64,000 bases of DNA, from assembly GCF_014201335.1 (NCBI RefSeq), contig NZ_JACHEB010000001.1, forward strand, positions 558,001-622,000. Direction: 5' to 3'. A program made the translations under genes and the position numbers. Numbering within the stretch: position 1 is the stretch's first letter; each line of letters opens with the position of its first letter. This stretch comes from Tunturiibacter gelidiferens. GTDB lineage: Bacteria > Acidobacteriota > Terriglobia > Terriglobales > Acidobacteriaceae. Below, in pieces: positions 18,709 through 29,858 of this stretch. Under the pieces are notes generated by a model. It searched no databases. It was not told the origin of the DNA and saw only the letters and a program-made list of their open reading frames with translations.

Positions 18709-18812
18709 TGCTTCTCATCCTCACAAATCTAAATCGGCCAACATAGTCGATCAACATATTAAACACCGGCCGGCCCACCCTTTCGGGCTTGCTAACCACC
18801 ACGAACCGATCG

Positions 18813-19307
18813 TCATCGCTTCCCAATCCATGTCTGCATCAATCGCAGATGATGCTGCATATGTGCGATGTAGTCCTCAATCAAAAATCCCAGCGTCAGA
18901 GAATCACCCGCCACTGATCCAATATTGCCCAGCCGTCCTCTTTCGATATGACCAATCGTCCACGCCACATGCTCATTCAGCGCAAACCAAAGCGCCAGCA
19001 CCTGCGCCCATTCGCGTTCCGCATAATGCTGCAGATCCACCCATGCCATCTGCTCGTACCCAGGCAAACTCTGCCCAGGCTCAATCTGCAGCCGAACAAC
19101 CCGTCCCAGATTGTTGCCCGCCGAATCGATAAGATGCCCGATCACCTGCTTCGCGCTCCACTTCCCTGGGCGCTCCGGCACGCTCGCCTCAGCTTCAGAG
19201 ATCGTCACCAGCCACGGCATCGCACCGCGCAGCACCTCCGACAGGCGATCGCTCAACTTCGTCGAATCCAGCAGCGCAACCTCCGACACCTGCGCGTACA
19301 TCACCAT
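18813..19307 (-). CDS. DinB-family (four-helix metal-binding) protein
   Basis: The protein has the DinB_2 layout: GKWSAKQVIGHLIDSA with the first metal-binding His near residue 55, a middle helix, and the closing motif DYIAHMQHHLRLM with the two further His ligands. Such proteins bind divalent metal. Several are thiol-dependent transferases, and many have no known role. Length (about 160) is normal. The frame begins at a non-ATG codon at 19307 and a second start two codons later is possible. It overlaps the end of the YraN gene by seven bases, so the two are co-transcribed. Confidence 0.85.
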   Translation of the reverse strand: MVMYAQVSEVALLDSTKLSDRLSEVLRGAMPWLVTISEAEASVPERPGKWSAKQVIGHLIDSAGNNLGRVVRLQIEPGQSLPGYEQMAWVDLQHYAEREWAQVLALWFALNEHVAWTIGHIERGRLGNIGSVAGDSLTLGFLIEDYIAHMQHHLRLMQTWIGKR

Positions 19308-19762
19308 CCAAACGCTCCTCGATAAAGCGCGAACTCAACTCCAGATGGCAGCAAGTATACCGACACCACGTCGAACCTGACTGGAACCTCCGCCCTCAGC
19401 TTCTCCGGGAACCCCCTCAGGTACGCGCGCGCCATCCTCCGCAGCATATCTCGCTTATCACTGTCCACAGCCGACTCAGCCGGCATCGAATCCCTTCCAC
19501 TGCGAGTCTTCACCTCAACAAAGCACAGTGTTGGCCCATCCCAACCTACCAGATCAATATCGCCCCACAACTTCGCACTCTTCCACCTCTGCGCCACGAC
19601 GGTATATCCCAGCTTCCGCAGATGAAACAGGGCCTCCCGTTCTCCTTGCTCGCCCGTCGCAAGGTGTGTCGGGCCGCTCTTTCCGTTTGCCCGCCGCGCC
19701 GCCAGCGAATCCATCCCCCGCATCACCCGCGCCTGCAGATCAATCCACATCGCAGCTATCAT
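19301..19762 (-). CDS. YraN/UPF0102 family predicted nuclease
   Basis: The 153-residue protein matches the UPF0102 fold of the PD-(D/E)xK superfamily. It has GEQGEREALFHLRKLGYTVV, then the metal motif GDIDLVGWDGPTLCFVEVKTR, in which the Asp and the Glu-x-Lys triad are visible. The family is nearly universal in bacteria and linked to DNA processing, but its substrate is not settled. The N-terminal 30 residues are poorly conserved, and an internal ATG could be the start. The downstream DinB-like gene overlaps it. Confidence 0.9.
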   Translation of the reverse strand: MIAAMWIDLQARVMRGMDSLAARRANGKSGPTHLATGEQGEREALFHLRKLGYTVVAQRWKSAKLWGDIDLVGWDGPTLCFVEVKTRSGRDSMPAESAVDSDKRDMLRRMARAYLRGFPEKLRAEVPVRFDVVSVYLLPSGVEFALYRGAFGW

Positions 19763-19895
19763 TTGTTCTCTCGTATATCATTCATCCACCATCTCCTGAG
19801 TAGAATACGTGGCAGCGGCGTAGCTGTCTGCAAACAGAGCGCTTCCCCGTAACTTTCAGGCCGGGCCCCAAAAAAGATCAGAGGTGATAACACTC

Positions 19896-21752
19896 ATGCC
19901 AACCGCATCGAGAGTACTGCTCCTAGTCCTCGGACTCTTCCTGGCTTCGGCCGGATCTCAAGCAGCCGCGCAAACCAAATCTGCAGCATCGGCCAAAGAC
20001 AGCCAACAATCGACGCCCCAAGCTGAAGCCTCCGATGACGCAGACACTCAGGAGACACCGGACGACGAGCTCGACACCGCTGCCGTCACTCTCGACGTCT
20101 CGCACAGTTCGCCGCTGATTCAAAAGCTCTACCAGGCCACCCGGGAGACCAAAGAGCAACCCATCCTCGACCGGCTCACCGAAGCCAAGAAACTAATCGC
20201 GGACGGGGCCGACGTAAAGGCCACCGACCAGTACGGCCGCACCGCCCTTCATTGGACCATCTTCGGCTCCAGCTACAGCACCAAGCCAAAGGTCATCGTC
20301 GCTTACGAGGGAATCGCAGACCAACTCATCCAACACGGCGTCGATATCAACCACGAAGACATCTACAACGACACCGCCCTCGATTACCTCCTCTACTCCC
20401 CCAACTTCGAGATCCAGACCCTCTTGATCGAAAACGGCGCGACCAGCGGATTCCTCACAGCATTCTTCCACTTCTTTAATCAGGAAAACGGAGATATGCC
20501 CCACACCATTGCGGCCAGCGTCACACAATCAAGAGAAGCCGACCTCGCCCCCGGTCAAACCCTAAGTGTCCGCCTCAACGGCCCCGTATACAGCGAACAC
20601 TCCCGCACCGGCGACCCCGTCGAAGCCACCGTCACCTATCCCCTCTGCAAGAGCGGCGAAAACATCAGCTGTCCGAAAGACGAGCTCGTCATACCACCCG
20701 GCACCAAGGTCCAGGCTACCGTTCTCTTCGCCCAAAAAGCTCCAGACAAATACTCCCGTCCTCGCCTCGTGCTCGACTTCTCCAACATCATCCACGCCGA
20801 CGGCACGCGCTCGCCGCTCTACGCCCGCGTCATTGATGTCGACAACGCCCGCGAAACCGTCCGCAACAACGAAATCCTCGGCATTGTCCAGCCACACGCA
20901 ACCACCAAAGCCTCCATCGCGCTCGCCGGCCTGGGCATGGTCAATCCCATAGCGGGATACACCATCAAAGGTGTATCCGCGGTCTACGGTCTCTCCATCC
21001 GCCGCGAGATTCTCTTTCCCGCAGGAACCGACCTCCAGATCCAAGTCGTCCGTCCCTCCATGTTGAAAACTCGCGATGCCTGGTCCGGCTGGCCCCTCCT
21101 TCCGGTCGATCCCGAACTGAAGACCCTCGTCGCGGCAGCACCTCTGCGTGTCCACACCAAAGACAACAAGCCTTCCGACCTGACAAACCTCATGTTCATC
21201 GGCTCACAGCAACAACTCATCGCCGCCTTTCAAGAGGCCGGCTGGTTCGAAGCAGACTCTCTCAGCATGGGCTCGGCCGCGAAATCGATTCAAGCAACCA
21301 TCCGCGGCGCTGGCTACACCAACGCACCAGTGTCTCTTCTGATGATCAACGGCAAACCGCCTGATCTCGTCTTCCAGAAATCTCTCGACACCTTCGCCAA
21401 ACGCCATCACATCCGCATCTGGAAGGAGCCCGGAACCTATCAGGGCCGCGACGTCTGGATCGGAGCCGCCACACACGACATCGCAATCTCAACCGCAAAA
21501 GCGAAAACCAAGTGGTCGCACCGTATCGATCCCCACATCGACCGCGAGCGCGAATGGATCGAAACCGATCTCCTCTTCAAAGGCACTGCAACTTCCTACG
21601 CCCTGGTCGACCGTCCCCGCGTCCCGAAGAAAACCGCGAACGCAACCGGCGACGAACTCCTAACCGATGGCCAGTTGTCTGTTTTAGTCATCGGCAACAC
21701 GAAACCGAACATTCTCAACACCCCCTCCCCCGTTCTGCAAACTCGAGAGTAG
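19896..21752 (+). CDS. Exported ankyrin-repeat protein with LssY_C domain
   Basis: AGGTGAT lies eight bases before the ATG at 19896, which favours it over the GTG at 19884. The 618-residue product has a signal peptide ending about ASAGSQAAAQ. A low-complexity acidic stretch follows, then ankyrin repeats at about residues 75-195 (DQYGRTALHWTIFG and NDTALDYLLY). A beta-rich middle part contains a YSEHSRTGDPVEATVTYPL region. The C-terminal 200 residues match the LssY_C domain (IGSQQQLIAAFQEAGW, RDVWIGAATHDI). LssY_C is best known from membrane proteins tied to type I secretion in Legionella. Here it is periplasmic or outer-surface and fused to ankyrin repeats, and its role is unknown. Confidence 0.82.
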   Translation: MPTASRVLLLVLGLFLASAGSQAAAQTKSAASAKDSQQSTPQAEASDDADTQETPDDELDTAAVTLDVSHSSPLIQKLYQATRETKEQPILDRLTEAKKLIADGADVKATDQYGRTALHWTIFGSSYSTKPKVIVAYEGIADQLIQHGVDINHEDIYNDTALDYLLYSPNFEIQTLLIENGATSGFLTAFFHFFNQENGDMPHTIAASVTQSREADLAPGQTLSVRLNGPVYSEHSRTGDPVEATVTYPLCKSGENISCPKDELVIPPGTKVQATVLFAQKAPDKYSRPRLVLDFSNIIHADGTRSPLYARVIDVDNARETVRNNEILGIVQPHATTKASIALAGLGMVNPIAGYTIKGVSAVYGLSIRREILFPAGTDLQIQVVRPSMLKTRDAWSGWPLLPVDPELKTLVAAAPLRVHTKDNKPSDLTNLMFIGSQQQLIAAFQEAGWFEADSLSMGSAAKSIQATIRGAGYTNAPVSLLMINGKPPDLVFQKSLDTFAKRHHIRIWKEPGTYQGRDVWIGAATHDIAISTAKAKTKWSHRIDPHIDREREWIETDLLFKGTATSYALVDRPRVPKKTANATGDELLTDGQLSVLVIGNTKPNILNTPSPVLQTRE

Positions 21753-21868
21753 CGAAATATCTGCATCGCACGAAGCCTGTAGCATGGAACCATCGGCGTG
21801 ATCCTCAAAACATCACGTCGATGCGCCCTCTCAACTACCGCGCAAGGTTTCTGGACAAAGGCAAACGG

Positions 21869-22546
21869 ATGAATGTAATTCTCTTCGGCGCAACCGGCAT
21901 GGTCGGCCAGGCTGCTCTGCGCGAATGCCTTCTCGACCCCGAGGTCAAGCAGGTCCTCTCCATCGTCCGCAATCCAACCGGCCAGCACGATGCCAAGCTA
22001 CGAGAGCTCGTTCACAGCGATCTCTTCGACTACTCCGACGTCCAGACCGATCTCACCGGCTTCGACGCTTGCTTCTTCTGCATCGGCGTCACCTCCGCCG
22101 GCATGTCCGAGGCCCAATACACCCACGTCACGCACGACCTTACCCTCGCCGCCGCAACCACTCTCGCAAAGCTCAACCCGTCGATGACATTTGTCTACGT
22201 CTCTGGGTCCGGCACCGACAGCACCGAGCGCGGCAGCAGCATGTGGGCTCGCGTCAAGGGCAAAACAGAAAACGATATCCTCAAGCTCGCCTTCAAAGCC
22301 GCCTACATGTTCCGGCCCGGATTCATACAGCCACTTCACGGCATCGTTTCAAAAACGACGTCATACCGAATCTTTTACTCGGCCATAAAACCATTCCTTC
22401 CTCTCATGAAGAAGATCTTTCCCACCCAGATCGGCACCACTGAGCAGATCGGTCGCGCGATGCTCCTCGTCGTCAAACACGGCTTCCCCCGCCCTATCCT
22501 CGAATCAAAAGACATCAACACCCTCCAGCCCCCGCTTGAAAGATAA
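21869..22546 (+). CDS. NAD(P)-binding Rossmann-fold protein (atypical SDR)
   Basis: The reading frame continues upstream to 21512, but the family's N-terminus MNVILFGATGMVGQAALREC begins at the ATG at 21869. This gives a 225-residue protein. The GATGMVGQ motif binds NAD(P), and FVYVSGSGTDSTERG supplies the usual serine strand. The tyrosine-lysine pair of classical SDRs is not clear, which is common in this atypical group (NAD(P)H-binding, YwnB/HTATIP2-like). The substrate is unknown. It follows the LssY_C gene on the same strand after 116 bases. Confidence 0.8.
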   Translation: MNVILFGATGMVGQAALRECLLDPEVKQVLSIVRNPTGQHDAKLRELVHSDLFDYSDVQTDLTGFDACFFCIGVTSAGMSEAQYTHVTHDLTLAAATTLAKLNPSMTFVYVSGSGTDSTERGSSMWARVKGKTENDILKLAFKAAYMFRPGFIQPLHGIVSKTTSYRIFYSAIKPFLPLMKKIFPTQIGTTEQIGRAMLLVVKHGFPRPILESKDINTLQPPLER

Positions 22547-22779
22547 CCACCGATCACCGCGACCACTCCAACCCCACAAACTAAAAGACTTCAACCGAAT
22601 CACCACTGAAGTCCTTCGAGATGATCCGTTGAAGTTGATCTTCTGATCAGACCAACGGGTGATTGTGGAACTCGCACTCAATAAGTCAATATTCAACACA
22701 TCGGCGCAGTCGGCTCCTCACAACGTGCTTCCCGTTAGGCTCCCCGCATGAACATCTACAATTAGAAAACGTAGCCGAT

Positions 22780-23925
22780 ATGGATGGTTTGCGAAATTCG
22801 GGCCCCCTTCTCCTGACCCTCCTACTGTGCTCAACGCTCAGTACGTATGCACACGCGCAAACGCTTTCCCTTCCGTCCGACGCCAATCCCGTCACCGCGA
22901 CGCCACTTGGCACAACCCAGCAGATCGCTGCAGTAGAACCTGTAGAACTACCCGACGCACCCGGACTACAGTCTTCCAGCCTCATGTCACCCGACCTGCA
23001 AGCAACCGGCAGCATCAGCGGCACCGTACTCGACCCTAGCGGAGCCCAGGTCGAAGGCGCTCTAGTCTCTATCCAATTCCTCGACTCCCGGCCTCAACGC
23101 ACGCTCACGACAGACGCAGCCGGCACCTTCAACTTCGCTGCAGTTAACGCCGGCACCTTCAAGTTAGAAGTCATCTCGCCCGGCTTTGCCCCTTGGGTCT
23201 CCTCCGCCCTTGTACTCCTGAAAGGCCAGCAGTACGAGCTGCCCACGGTCGCCCTGCAAGTCTCCTCCGCCACGACAAACGTCGACGTGAACTTCACGCG
23301 GCACGACATCGCAGAGGAGCAGGTATCGCTCCAGGAGAAGCAGCGCGTGCTCGGCATCTTTCCCAACTTCTACGTCTCCTATACCTGGGATGCAGTCTCT
23401 CTCAGCTCCGGCCAGAAGTTCCGCCTGGCATTGAGAGATGCATACGATCCCGTCTCCTTCGCCATCCCCGGCATCATCGCGGGTGTAGAGCAATCGCAGA
23501 ACACCTTCAGCGGCTACGGCCAGGGCGCATCCGGCTACTTCAAGCGATATGCGGCCTCCTACGGCGACGGCTTCATCGGCAGCATGATCGGCAACGCGAT
23601 CCTTCCGTCGCTCTTTCATCAGGACCCACGCTACTTCTACAAAGGCACCGGAACCATTCGCTCCCGCGCCCTCTACGCCATGTCAACCGCATTCATCTGC
23701 AAAGGTGACAACGGCCATTGGCAACCGAACTACTCCTTCATCCTCGGCAACTTCGCCTCAGCTGGTCTTTCAAACCTCTACTACCCCGCCAGCGATCGCA
23801 ATGGAGCTGGATTGACCATTAGAAATGGTCTGGTCGACACAGCTTCCGGTGCAGCCTCGTCCCTCCTCCAGGAGTTCCTCATCAAGAAAATCTCCCGTGG
23901 TATCCCGCACAACCCCAAACCCTGA
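22780..23925 (+). CDS. Exported protein with carboxypeptidase-regulatory-like domain
   Basis: The ATG at 22780 gives a clear signal peptide (LLLTLLLCSTLSTYAHA). At residues 75-165 there is a carboxypeptidase-regulatory-like beta-sandwich with GSISGTVLDPSGAQVEGALV and FNFAAVNAGTFKLEV. The C-terminal 200 residues hold a conserved region with IFPNFYVSYTWDAVSLSSGQ and FHQDPRYFYKGTG. I associate this region with acidobacterial proteins, but its function is unknown. The protein is probably periplasmic or on the outer membrane. The spacer 22547-22779 holds no recognisable element. Confidence 0.75.
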   Translation: MDGLRNSGPLLLTLLLCSTLSTYAHAQTLSLPSDANPVTATPLGTTQQIAAVEPVELPDAPGLQSSSLMSPDLQATGSISGTVLDPSGAQVEGALVSIQFLDSRPQRTLTTDAAGTFNFAAVNAGTFKLEVISPGFAPWVSSALVLLKGQQYELPTVALQVSSATTNVDVNFTRHDIAEEQVSLQEKQRVLGIFPNFYVSYTWDAVSLSSGQKFRLALRDAYDPVSFAIPGIIAGVEQSQNTFSGYGQGASGYFKRYAASYGDGFIGSMIGNAILPSLFHQDPRYFYKGTGTIRSRALYAMSTAFICKGDNGHWQPNYSFILGNFASAGLSNLYYPASDRNGAGLTIRNGLVDTASGAASSLLQEFLIKKISRGIPHNPKP

Positions 23926-23979
23926 AGAAAACCCTCGAGCAGTCAAGATCGAATCATCAAATCTCAAAAAATCTCATGA

Positions 23980-25737
<1,758 letters not shown>

Positions 25738-25856
25738 TTGTCAGCGACGTAACGTCGTTCCGATTCGCATTGACGAGCGCAGGCGACTACTACGGCGCTG
25801 CCTCGCCATTTTGTTGGGCGCCGGAGTAACATTGTCGAACGATCTTAGACCGGACA

Positions 25857-26423
25857 ATGATGACAACTCTAGCTTTCAGTTCGCTTGGGTCCGTTATGTG
25901 GGGCGGCATTACGTTTTTGGCAGGTATCGCAAGCAAGGGCATTGTCGATTCATACCTTCGTCGCAGAGATGACACACACAAGTTCCTGCTTGATAAACGC
26001 CTGCACTTCCTTGAAGAGCAGCTGTCAAAGTTCTATTGGCCGACTTATCTTCATCTGCAAAAAGAAAACTTACTGTGGGATCGACTCAAAGACAGAGACC
26101 AGGATCCAAACAGCCCTCAAAGCAGACTGAGTATCCAGATAGAATCAGCCGGAATTCTACGAAATCACAGAGACGCCCTTGCGGTCATTGAAGACCACCT
26201 GCATCTGGCAGGCGATACGACCATCGTTGAAGCCTCGTTACGTTACGTAAGACATGTAAAGGTCTTTGAGATGCTCCGTGAAGCGGGTCTTAAGGACGAT
26301 CCCGTGAGCCACGGGGAACCGTATCCGCACGACTATTTTCCACTGATCGAAAAGCGAGTCAACGCACTTCAGACCGAATACGACCAATTGATCTTAAGGC
26401 TCAGGCCGGCGGAACGAGACTGA
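25857..26423 (+). CDS. Single-pass membrane protein with a helical cytoplasmic domain, function unknown
   Basis: The 188-residue protein begins with one membrane segment (residues 8-30, SLGSVMWGGITFLAGIA). A positively charged SYLRRRDD turn and a long helical region follow, including HFLEEQLSKFYWPTYLHLQKEN. I recall similar FYWPxYLRLQK segments in scattered uncharacterised proteins from many bacteria. Its base composition and codon use are visibly less C-rich than in pyrG and the peptidase gene on either side, which hints at recent gain. It overlaps no other gene and stands alone. Confidence 0.65.
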   Translation: MMTTLAFSSLGSVMWGGITFLAGIASKGIVDSYLRRRDDTHKFLLDKRLHFLEEQLSKFYWPTYLHLQKENLLWDRLKDRDQDPNSPQSRLSIQIESAGILRNHRDALAVIEDHLHLAGDTTIVEASLRYVRHVKVFEMLREAGLKDDPVSHGEPYPHDYFPLIEKRVNALQTEYDQLILRLRPAERD

Positions 26424-26492
26424 GCGCAAAGGCAGCATTAAGAAAGCATCTTTTGACGCGACGACCACTGCCTGTAAACTCAAGCCAATCAC

Positions 26493-28739
26493 ATGCCCCT
26501 CCTTCTGCGCGCCTCTCTCCTACTTTGCCTTTCGACCGCTTCCGTAATCGCCCAAACCACCCCCGCCACCGATCCAGGCATCCGCACCATCGCCGACGCG
26601 AACAAAAACCTCACCGGCCGTGCCCCTCACGGCATCGACTGGAGCCCCGACGGCAAGCTCCTCACCTTCATCGTCGACGAACCTGAAGCCAGCTCTCCCG
26701 GCAAAGCAGGTGACATCGTCCAGATCGACGCCGCAACCGGCCGCGCCAGCGTTCTCGCCACAGCCGAGCAGCTCAGCAAACTCACCTCCGCCGCCGTCAA
26801 CGAAAAAGATGCGGACCACCGCTCCCGTTACGGCATGTCCGCCTACCTCTGGTCCGCCGACTCCAAACATCTCCTCATCGACAACGGCGGCCGCCTCTGG
26901 CTCTACGACATCGCCGCCGGCACCGGCACCCTCATCGTCGACACCCACGAGGGCTCCGGCGACGACCCCAAATTCTCTCCCGACGCTGCCAACGTCTCCT
27001 ACCTTCACAATCACAACCTCTACATCCACCCCGTAGCCGCCACCGGAAAAGAGACCGCCCTCACCCACGACACCACCGACACCCTCCTCAACGGAGAAGT
27101 CGACTGGGTCTACCTCGAAGAGCTCGACGTCCGCAGCAATTACTTCTGGTCGCCCGACTCCAAATCCATCGCCTACCTCCAGATGAACGAGGCCAAAGTC
27201 CCCCAGTATCCCATCACTGACTGGATCCCCACCCACGCCACCATCGACAACCAGCGCTACCCGCAACCCGGCGACCCCAATCCGGCCGTCCGCGTCGGCA
27301 TCGTCTCCACCAAAGGCGGCAAAACCAAATTCATCGAAGTCCCCTTCAGCTCCAACAACGACTACATCCCTCGTTTCGGCTGGGTCGACGCCAACACCGT
27401 CTACATCGAAGTCCTCACCCGCGACCAGCAGCACCTCAACCTCTACTTCGCCGACGCACGCTCCGGCAAAACCCGCGTCGTCTACACCGACACCGACGCC
27501 AAATACCTCGACTTCAGCACCGACCTCAACATCCTCCCCGGCGGACGCTTCCTCATCAGCAGCTGGCGCGACGGCCACGCCCACCTCTATCTCTACAGCT
27601 TCGACGAACACCATCCCCTCGCCGCCGACGCCACACTCACCCGCCAGCTAACCCAGGGCGACTACGAGGTCGAAACCGTCGACAGCATCGACCCGAAATC
27701 CAACACCGTCTTCTACGCCTCCAACGAAGGCTCTCCCCTCGAAGACAATCTCTGGTCGGTCAAATTTGACGGCACCTCGAAGCAACAGCTCACCACCGGC
27801 CGCGGCACTCACGGCACCAGCACCTCACCAGACGGCGTCCACTTCACCGACTACTACAGCGACGCAACCACGCCCCCCGTCCTCAGCCTCTGCACCGTTG
27901 GACAAAGCTGCGCTCCCATCTGGAAGTCCAAGCCCCTTGCCCGCGCAACCGGAGTCACCAGCTCCATCGTCACCGTCACCGCCGCCGATGGAAAGACCAA
28001 ACTCTACGGCCGCCTCACCACCCCGGCCTCAACCACCCCCGCAACCGTCCCCCTCATCCTCAACCCGTACGACGGTCCCACTCCCGTCAGCAGCATCCGC
28101 AACTCATGGGGCGGATCCCAGATCTTCAACGAGCTCCTCGCCCAACGCGGCTTCGCAGTCCTCGATATCGATACCCGCGGAAGCGGAGGCCGTGGCCGCG
28201 ACTTCCAGCAGGCAGCGTATCGCAACTTCGGCCCCGTCCAGTTCTCTGACCAGATGACCGCACTCGACCAGATCCTAGCCCAATACCCGCAACTCGACTC
28301 CAAACGCATCGGCTGGTGGGGCTGGAGCTGGGGCGGCTACTTCACCCTCTACGCCATGACCCACACCGACCGCATCCTCGCCGGCGTAGCCGTGGCCCCC
28401 GTCACCGACTGGCGCAACTACGACTCCATCTACACCGAACGCTACCTCGGTCTCCCCTCTCCAAACGCGACACCAGACCCGAACAACATCTACGCCATCG
28501 ACTCACCCATCACCGATGCCGCCAAGCTCAAAGGCCGAATCCTCATCGCGCAGGGCACGGGCGACGACAACGTCCACATGGCCAACACCATCCAATTCAT
28601 TCAACCCCTCATCGACGCAGGCATCCCCTACGACCTGCAGCTCTTCCCCCGCAAAACCCACTCCATCGCAGGCCCCACCGCACGCGACGAGCTCTTCGCC
28701 CGCATCCTCTGGCAATTCGAAACCTACCTCAAGCCTTAG
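26493..28739 (+). CDS. Prolyl oligopeptidase family S9, dipeptidyl-peptidase IV-like
   Basis: The 748-residue exported enzyme has a signal peptide (LLLCLSTASVIAQ), a beta-propeller region at about residues 40-480 typical of DPP IV, and a C-terminal alpha/beta hydrolase domain. The catalytic serine is Ser612 in WGWSWGGYF (the usual motif is GWSYGG). The charge relay is completed by an Asp at 691 or 692 (GTGDDNVH) and His723 (RKTHSI). The pair of Glu residues in VYLEELDVRSNYFW is the N-terminus-binding motif of true DPP IV. It would release X-Pro or X-Ala dipeptides in the periplasm. It appears to be transcribed alone. Confidence 0.93.
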   Translation: MPLLLRASLLLCLSTASVIAQTTPATDPGIRTIADANKNLTGRAPHGIDWSPDGKLLTFIVDEPEASSPGKAGDIVQIDAATGRASVLATAEQLSKLTSAAVNEKDADHRSRYGMSAYLWSADSKHLLIDNGGRLWLYDIAAGTGTLIVDTHEGSGDDPKFSPDAANVSYLHNHNLYIHPVAATGKETALTHDTTDTLLNGEVDWVYLEELDVRSNYFWSPDSKSIAYLQMNEAKVPQYPITDWIPTHATIDNQRYPQPGDPNPAVRVGIVSTKGGKTKFIEVPFSSNNDYIPRFGWVDANTVYIEVLTRDQQHLNLYFADARSGKTRVVYTDTDAKYLDFSTDLNILPGGRFLISSWRDGHAHLYLYSFDEHHPLAADATLTRQLTQGDYEVETVDSIDPKSNTVFYASNEGSPLEDNLWSVKFDGTSKQQLTTGRGTHGTSTSPDGVHFTDYYSDATTPPVLSLCTVGQSCAPIWKSKPLARATGVTSSIVTVTAADGKTKLYGRLTTPASTTPATVPLILNPYDGPTPVSSIRNSWGGSQIFNELLAQRGFAVLDIDTRGSGGRGRDFQQAAYRNFGPVQFSDQMTALDQILAQYPQLDSKRIGWWGWSWGGYFTLYAMTHTDRILAGVAVAPVTDWRNYDSIYTERYLGLPSPNATPDPNNIYAIDSPITDAAKLKGRILIAQGTGDDNVHMANTIQFIQPLIDAGIPYDLQLFPRKTHSIAGPTARDELFARILWQFETYLKP

Positions 28740-28826
28740 CTCCGCTCAACCGCTAAGACCTCAGTTACATTGTCGTTGCAGCTGCATCCCCCGCGGTGCA
28801 GTTGCAGTTATTGAGTTTTTGAAGCC

Positions 28827-29000
28827 GTCATCCTGAGCGTAGCGAAGGATCCCTGTATTTGTTTTTTTTTGTCTTTGTCCCTGTCCTTGCAGTTGTCTTT
28901 CTTTCTGTCATCCCCGAAGGGGATCTGCTTTTCGCCTCAAAGCCCGCCATCCTACCCCCTGAGCGAAGCCGAAGGGGTAGGATCCTTCTATTTGCAGTTG
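28827..29000. repeat. Intergenic repeat cluster with GTCATCCTGAGCG head and T/G-rich hexamer tail
   Basis: The head GTCATCCTGAGCGTAGCGAA at 28827 continues as GGATCCCTGTATTT to 28860. It matches 31434-31467 at 31 of 34 positions. A tail of six-base units (TTGTCC, CTGTCC, TTGCAG, TTGTCT) runs from 28869 to about 28910. Two related pieces follow: GTCATCCCCGAAGGGGATC and a second one with GAGCGAAGCCGAAGG and GGATCCTTCTATTTGCAG. These units fill most of the space between the peptidase and DUF4230 genes (28740-29056). They look like REP-type mobile repeats. No protein is encoded. Confidence 0.7.
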
Positions 29001-29056
29001 CCCACACTCCCATCCCCACAACAGCTACCCCCCACCGTAGTAGCATCCAAACAACA

Positions 29057-29716
29057 ATGACTACCCAATACGGTTCATACGGCTCAGGTCGCAGATCCTC
29101 CGGAACGTTCTTCGCTGTCGTCCTCTCCCTCTTCCTCGGAGCCGTCGCCCTTGCCGCATTCCTCCGCCAAGCCACCACCGGACTGCCTGCCCGAGTCGCC
29201 GCCGCCATCACAGGCCGCACCACCACCTTCGACACCTCGGTTCCGGCGGTCGTCCAGCGCATTCAGCGCCTCAGCCGCCTGGAAACCGTCGTCTACTCCA
29301 TCGACACCGTCGTCGAAGGCTCCAAATCCAGCACCGTCCTGCCCGACCTCCTAGCCGGCGACCGTCTCCTCCTCGTCGTCCACGGCCAATCCATCGCAGG
29401 CATCGATCTCTCGCAACTAAAGCCCGAAGACGTCCGCATCGACAACAACGGCCAGTCCATCCACGTCACCCTGCCCGCCTCGCAGCTCTTCGTCACCACG
29501 CTCGACAACCAGCACACCCGCGTCTACGCCCGCTCTACCGGCCTCCTCGTCCCCGCCGACCAAAACCTCGAGTCCGACACTCGCGCCAAGGCCGAACAAC
29601 AACTCCAGGCATCCGCCCTCTCCGACGGCATCCTCGACACCGCACGCAAGAACGCCCGCGCCACCGTAACAACTCTCCTCTACAGCCTCGGCTTCCACCA
29701 AGTCGACGTTACTTAA
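29057..29716 (+). CDS. DUF4230 domain membrane-anchored protein
   Basis: The ATG at 29057 gives 219 residues with one N-terminal membrane segment (residues 16-36, FFAVVLSLFLGAVALAAFL). A DUF4230 domain follows, recognised by LSRLETVVYSIDTVVEG, then SQLKPEDVRIDNNGQSIHVTLPASQLF and the closing TTLLYSLGFHQVDV. The family is widespread and has no known function. It is usually anchored outside the cytoplasm. The frame extends upstream through the repeat cluster, but that part is not protein-like. Confidence 0.85.
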   Translation: MTTQYGSYGSGRRSSGTFFAVVLSLFLGAVALAAFLRQATTGLPARVAAAITGRTTTFDTSVPAVVQRIQRLSRLETVVYSIDTVVEGSKSSTVLPDLLAGDRLLLVVHGQSIAGIDLSQLKPEDVRIDNNGQSIHVTLPASQLFVTTLDNQHTRVYARSTGLLVPADQNLESDTRAKAEQQLQASALSDGILDTARKNARATVTTLLYSLGFHQVDVT

Positions 29717-29858
29717 GACCCCCCATTCACCGAACCCTAACCTAACCCGCGGCAACCTTATCTCCCGCATTGCGTCCAACTGTTCAATGCCACTGAAGCA
29801 GTACCTCTCCAGCTTCGATTCTCCCAACCTTCTCAGAACCTGCGCTAAAATTCAAAGC

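Noticed and set aside
21512-21868. Upstream extension of the NAD(P)-binding protein frame
   Set aside because: It lies in another frame of the LssY_C gene and is Arg/Pro-rich. The Rossmann motif begins at 21869.
26520-27614. 364-residue open frame opposite the S9 peptidase gene
   Set aside because: Same mirror effect of the C-ending codons. No recognisable domain and biased composition.
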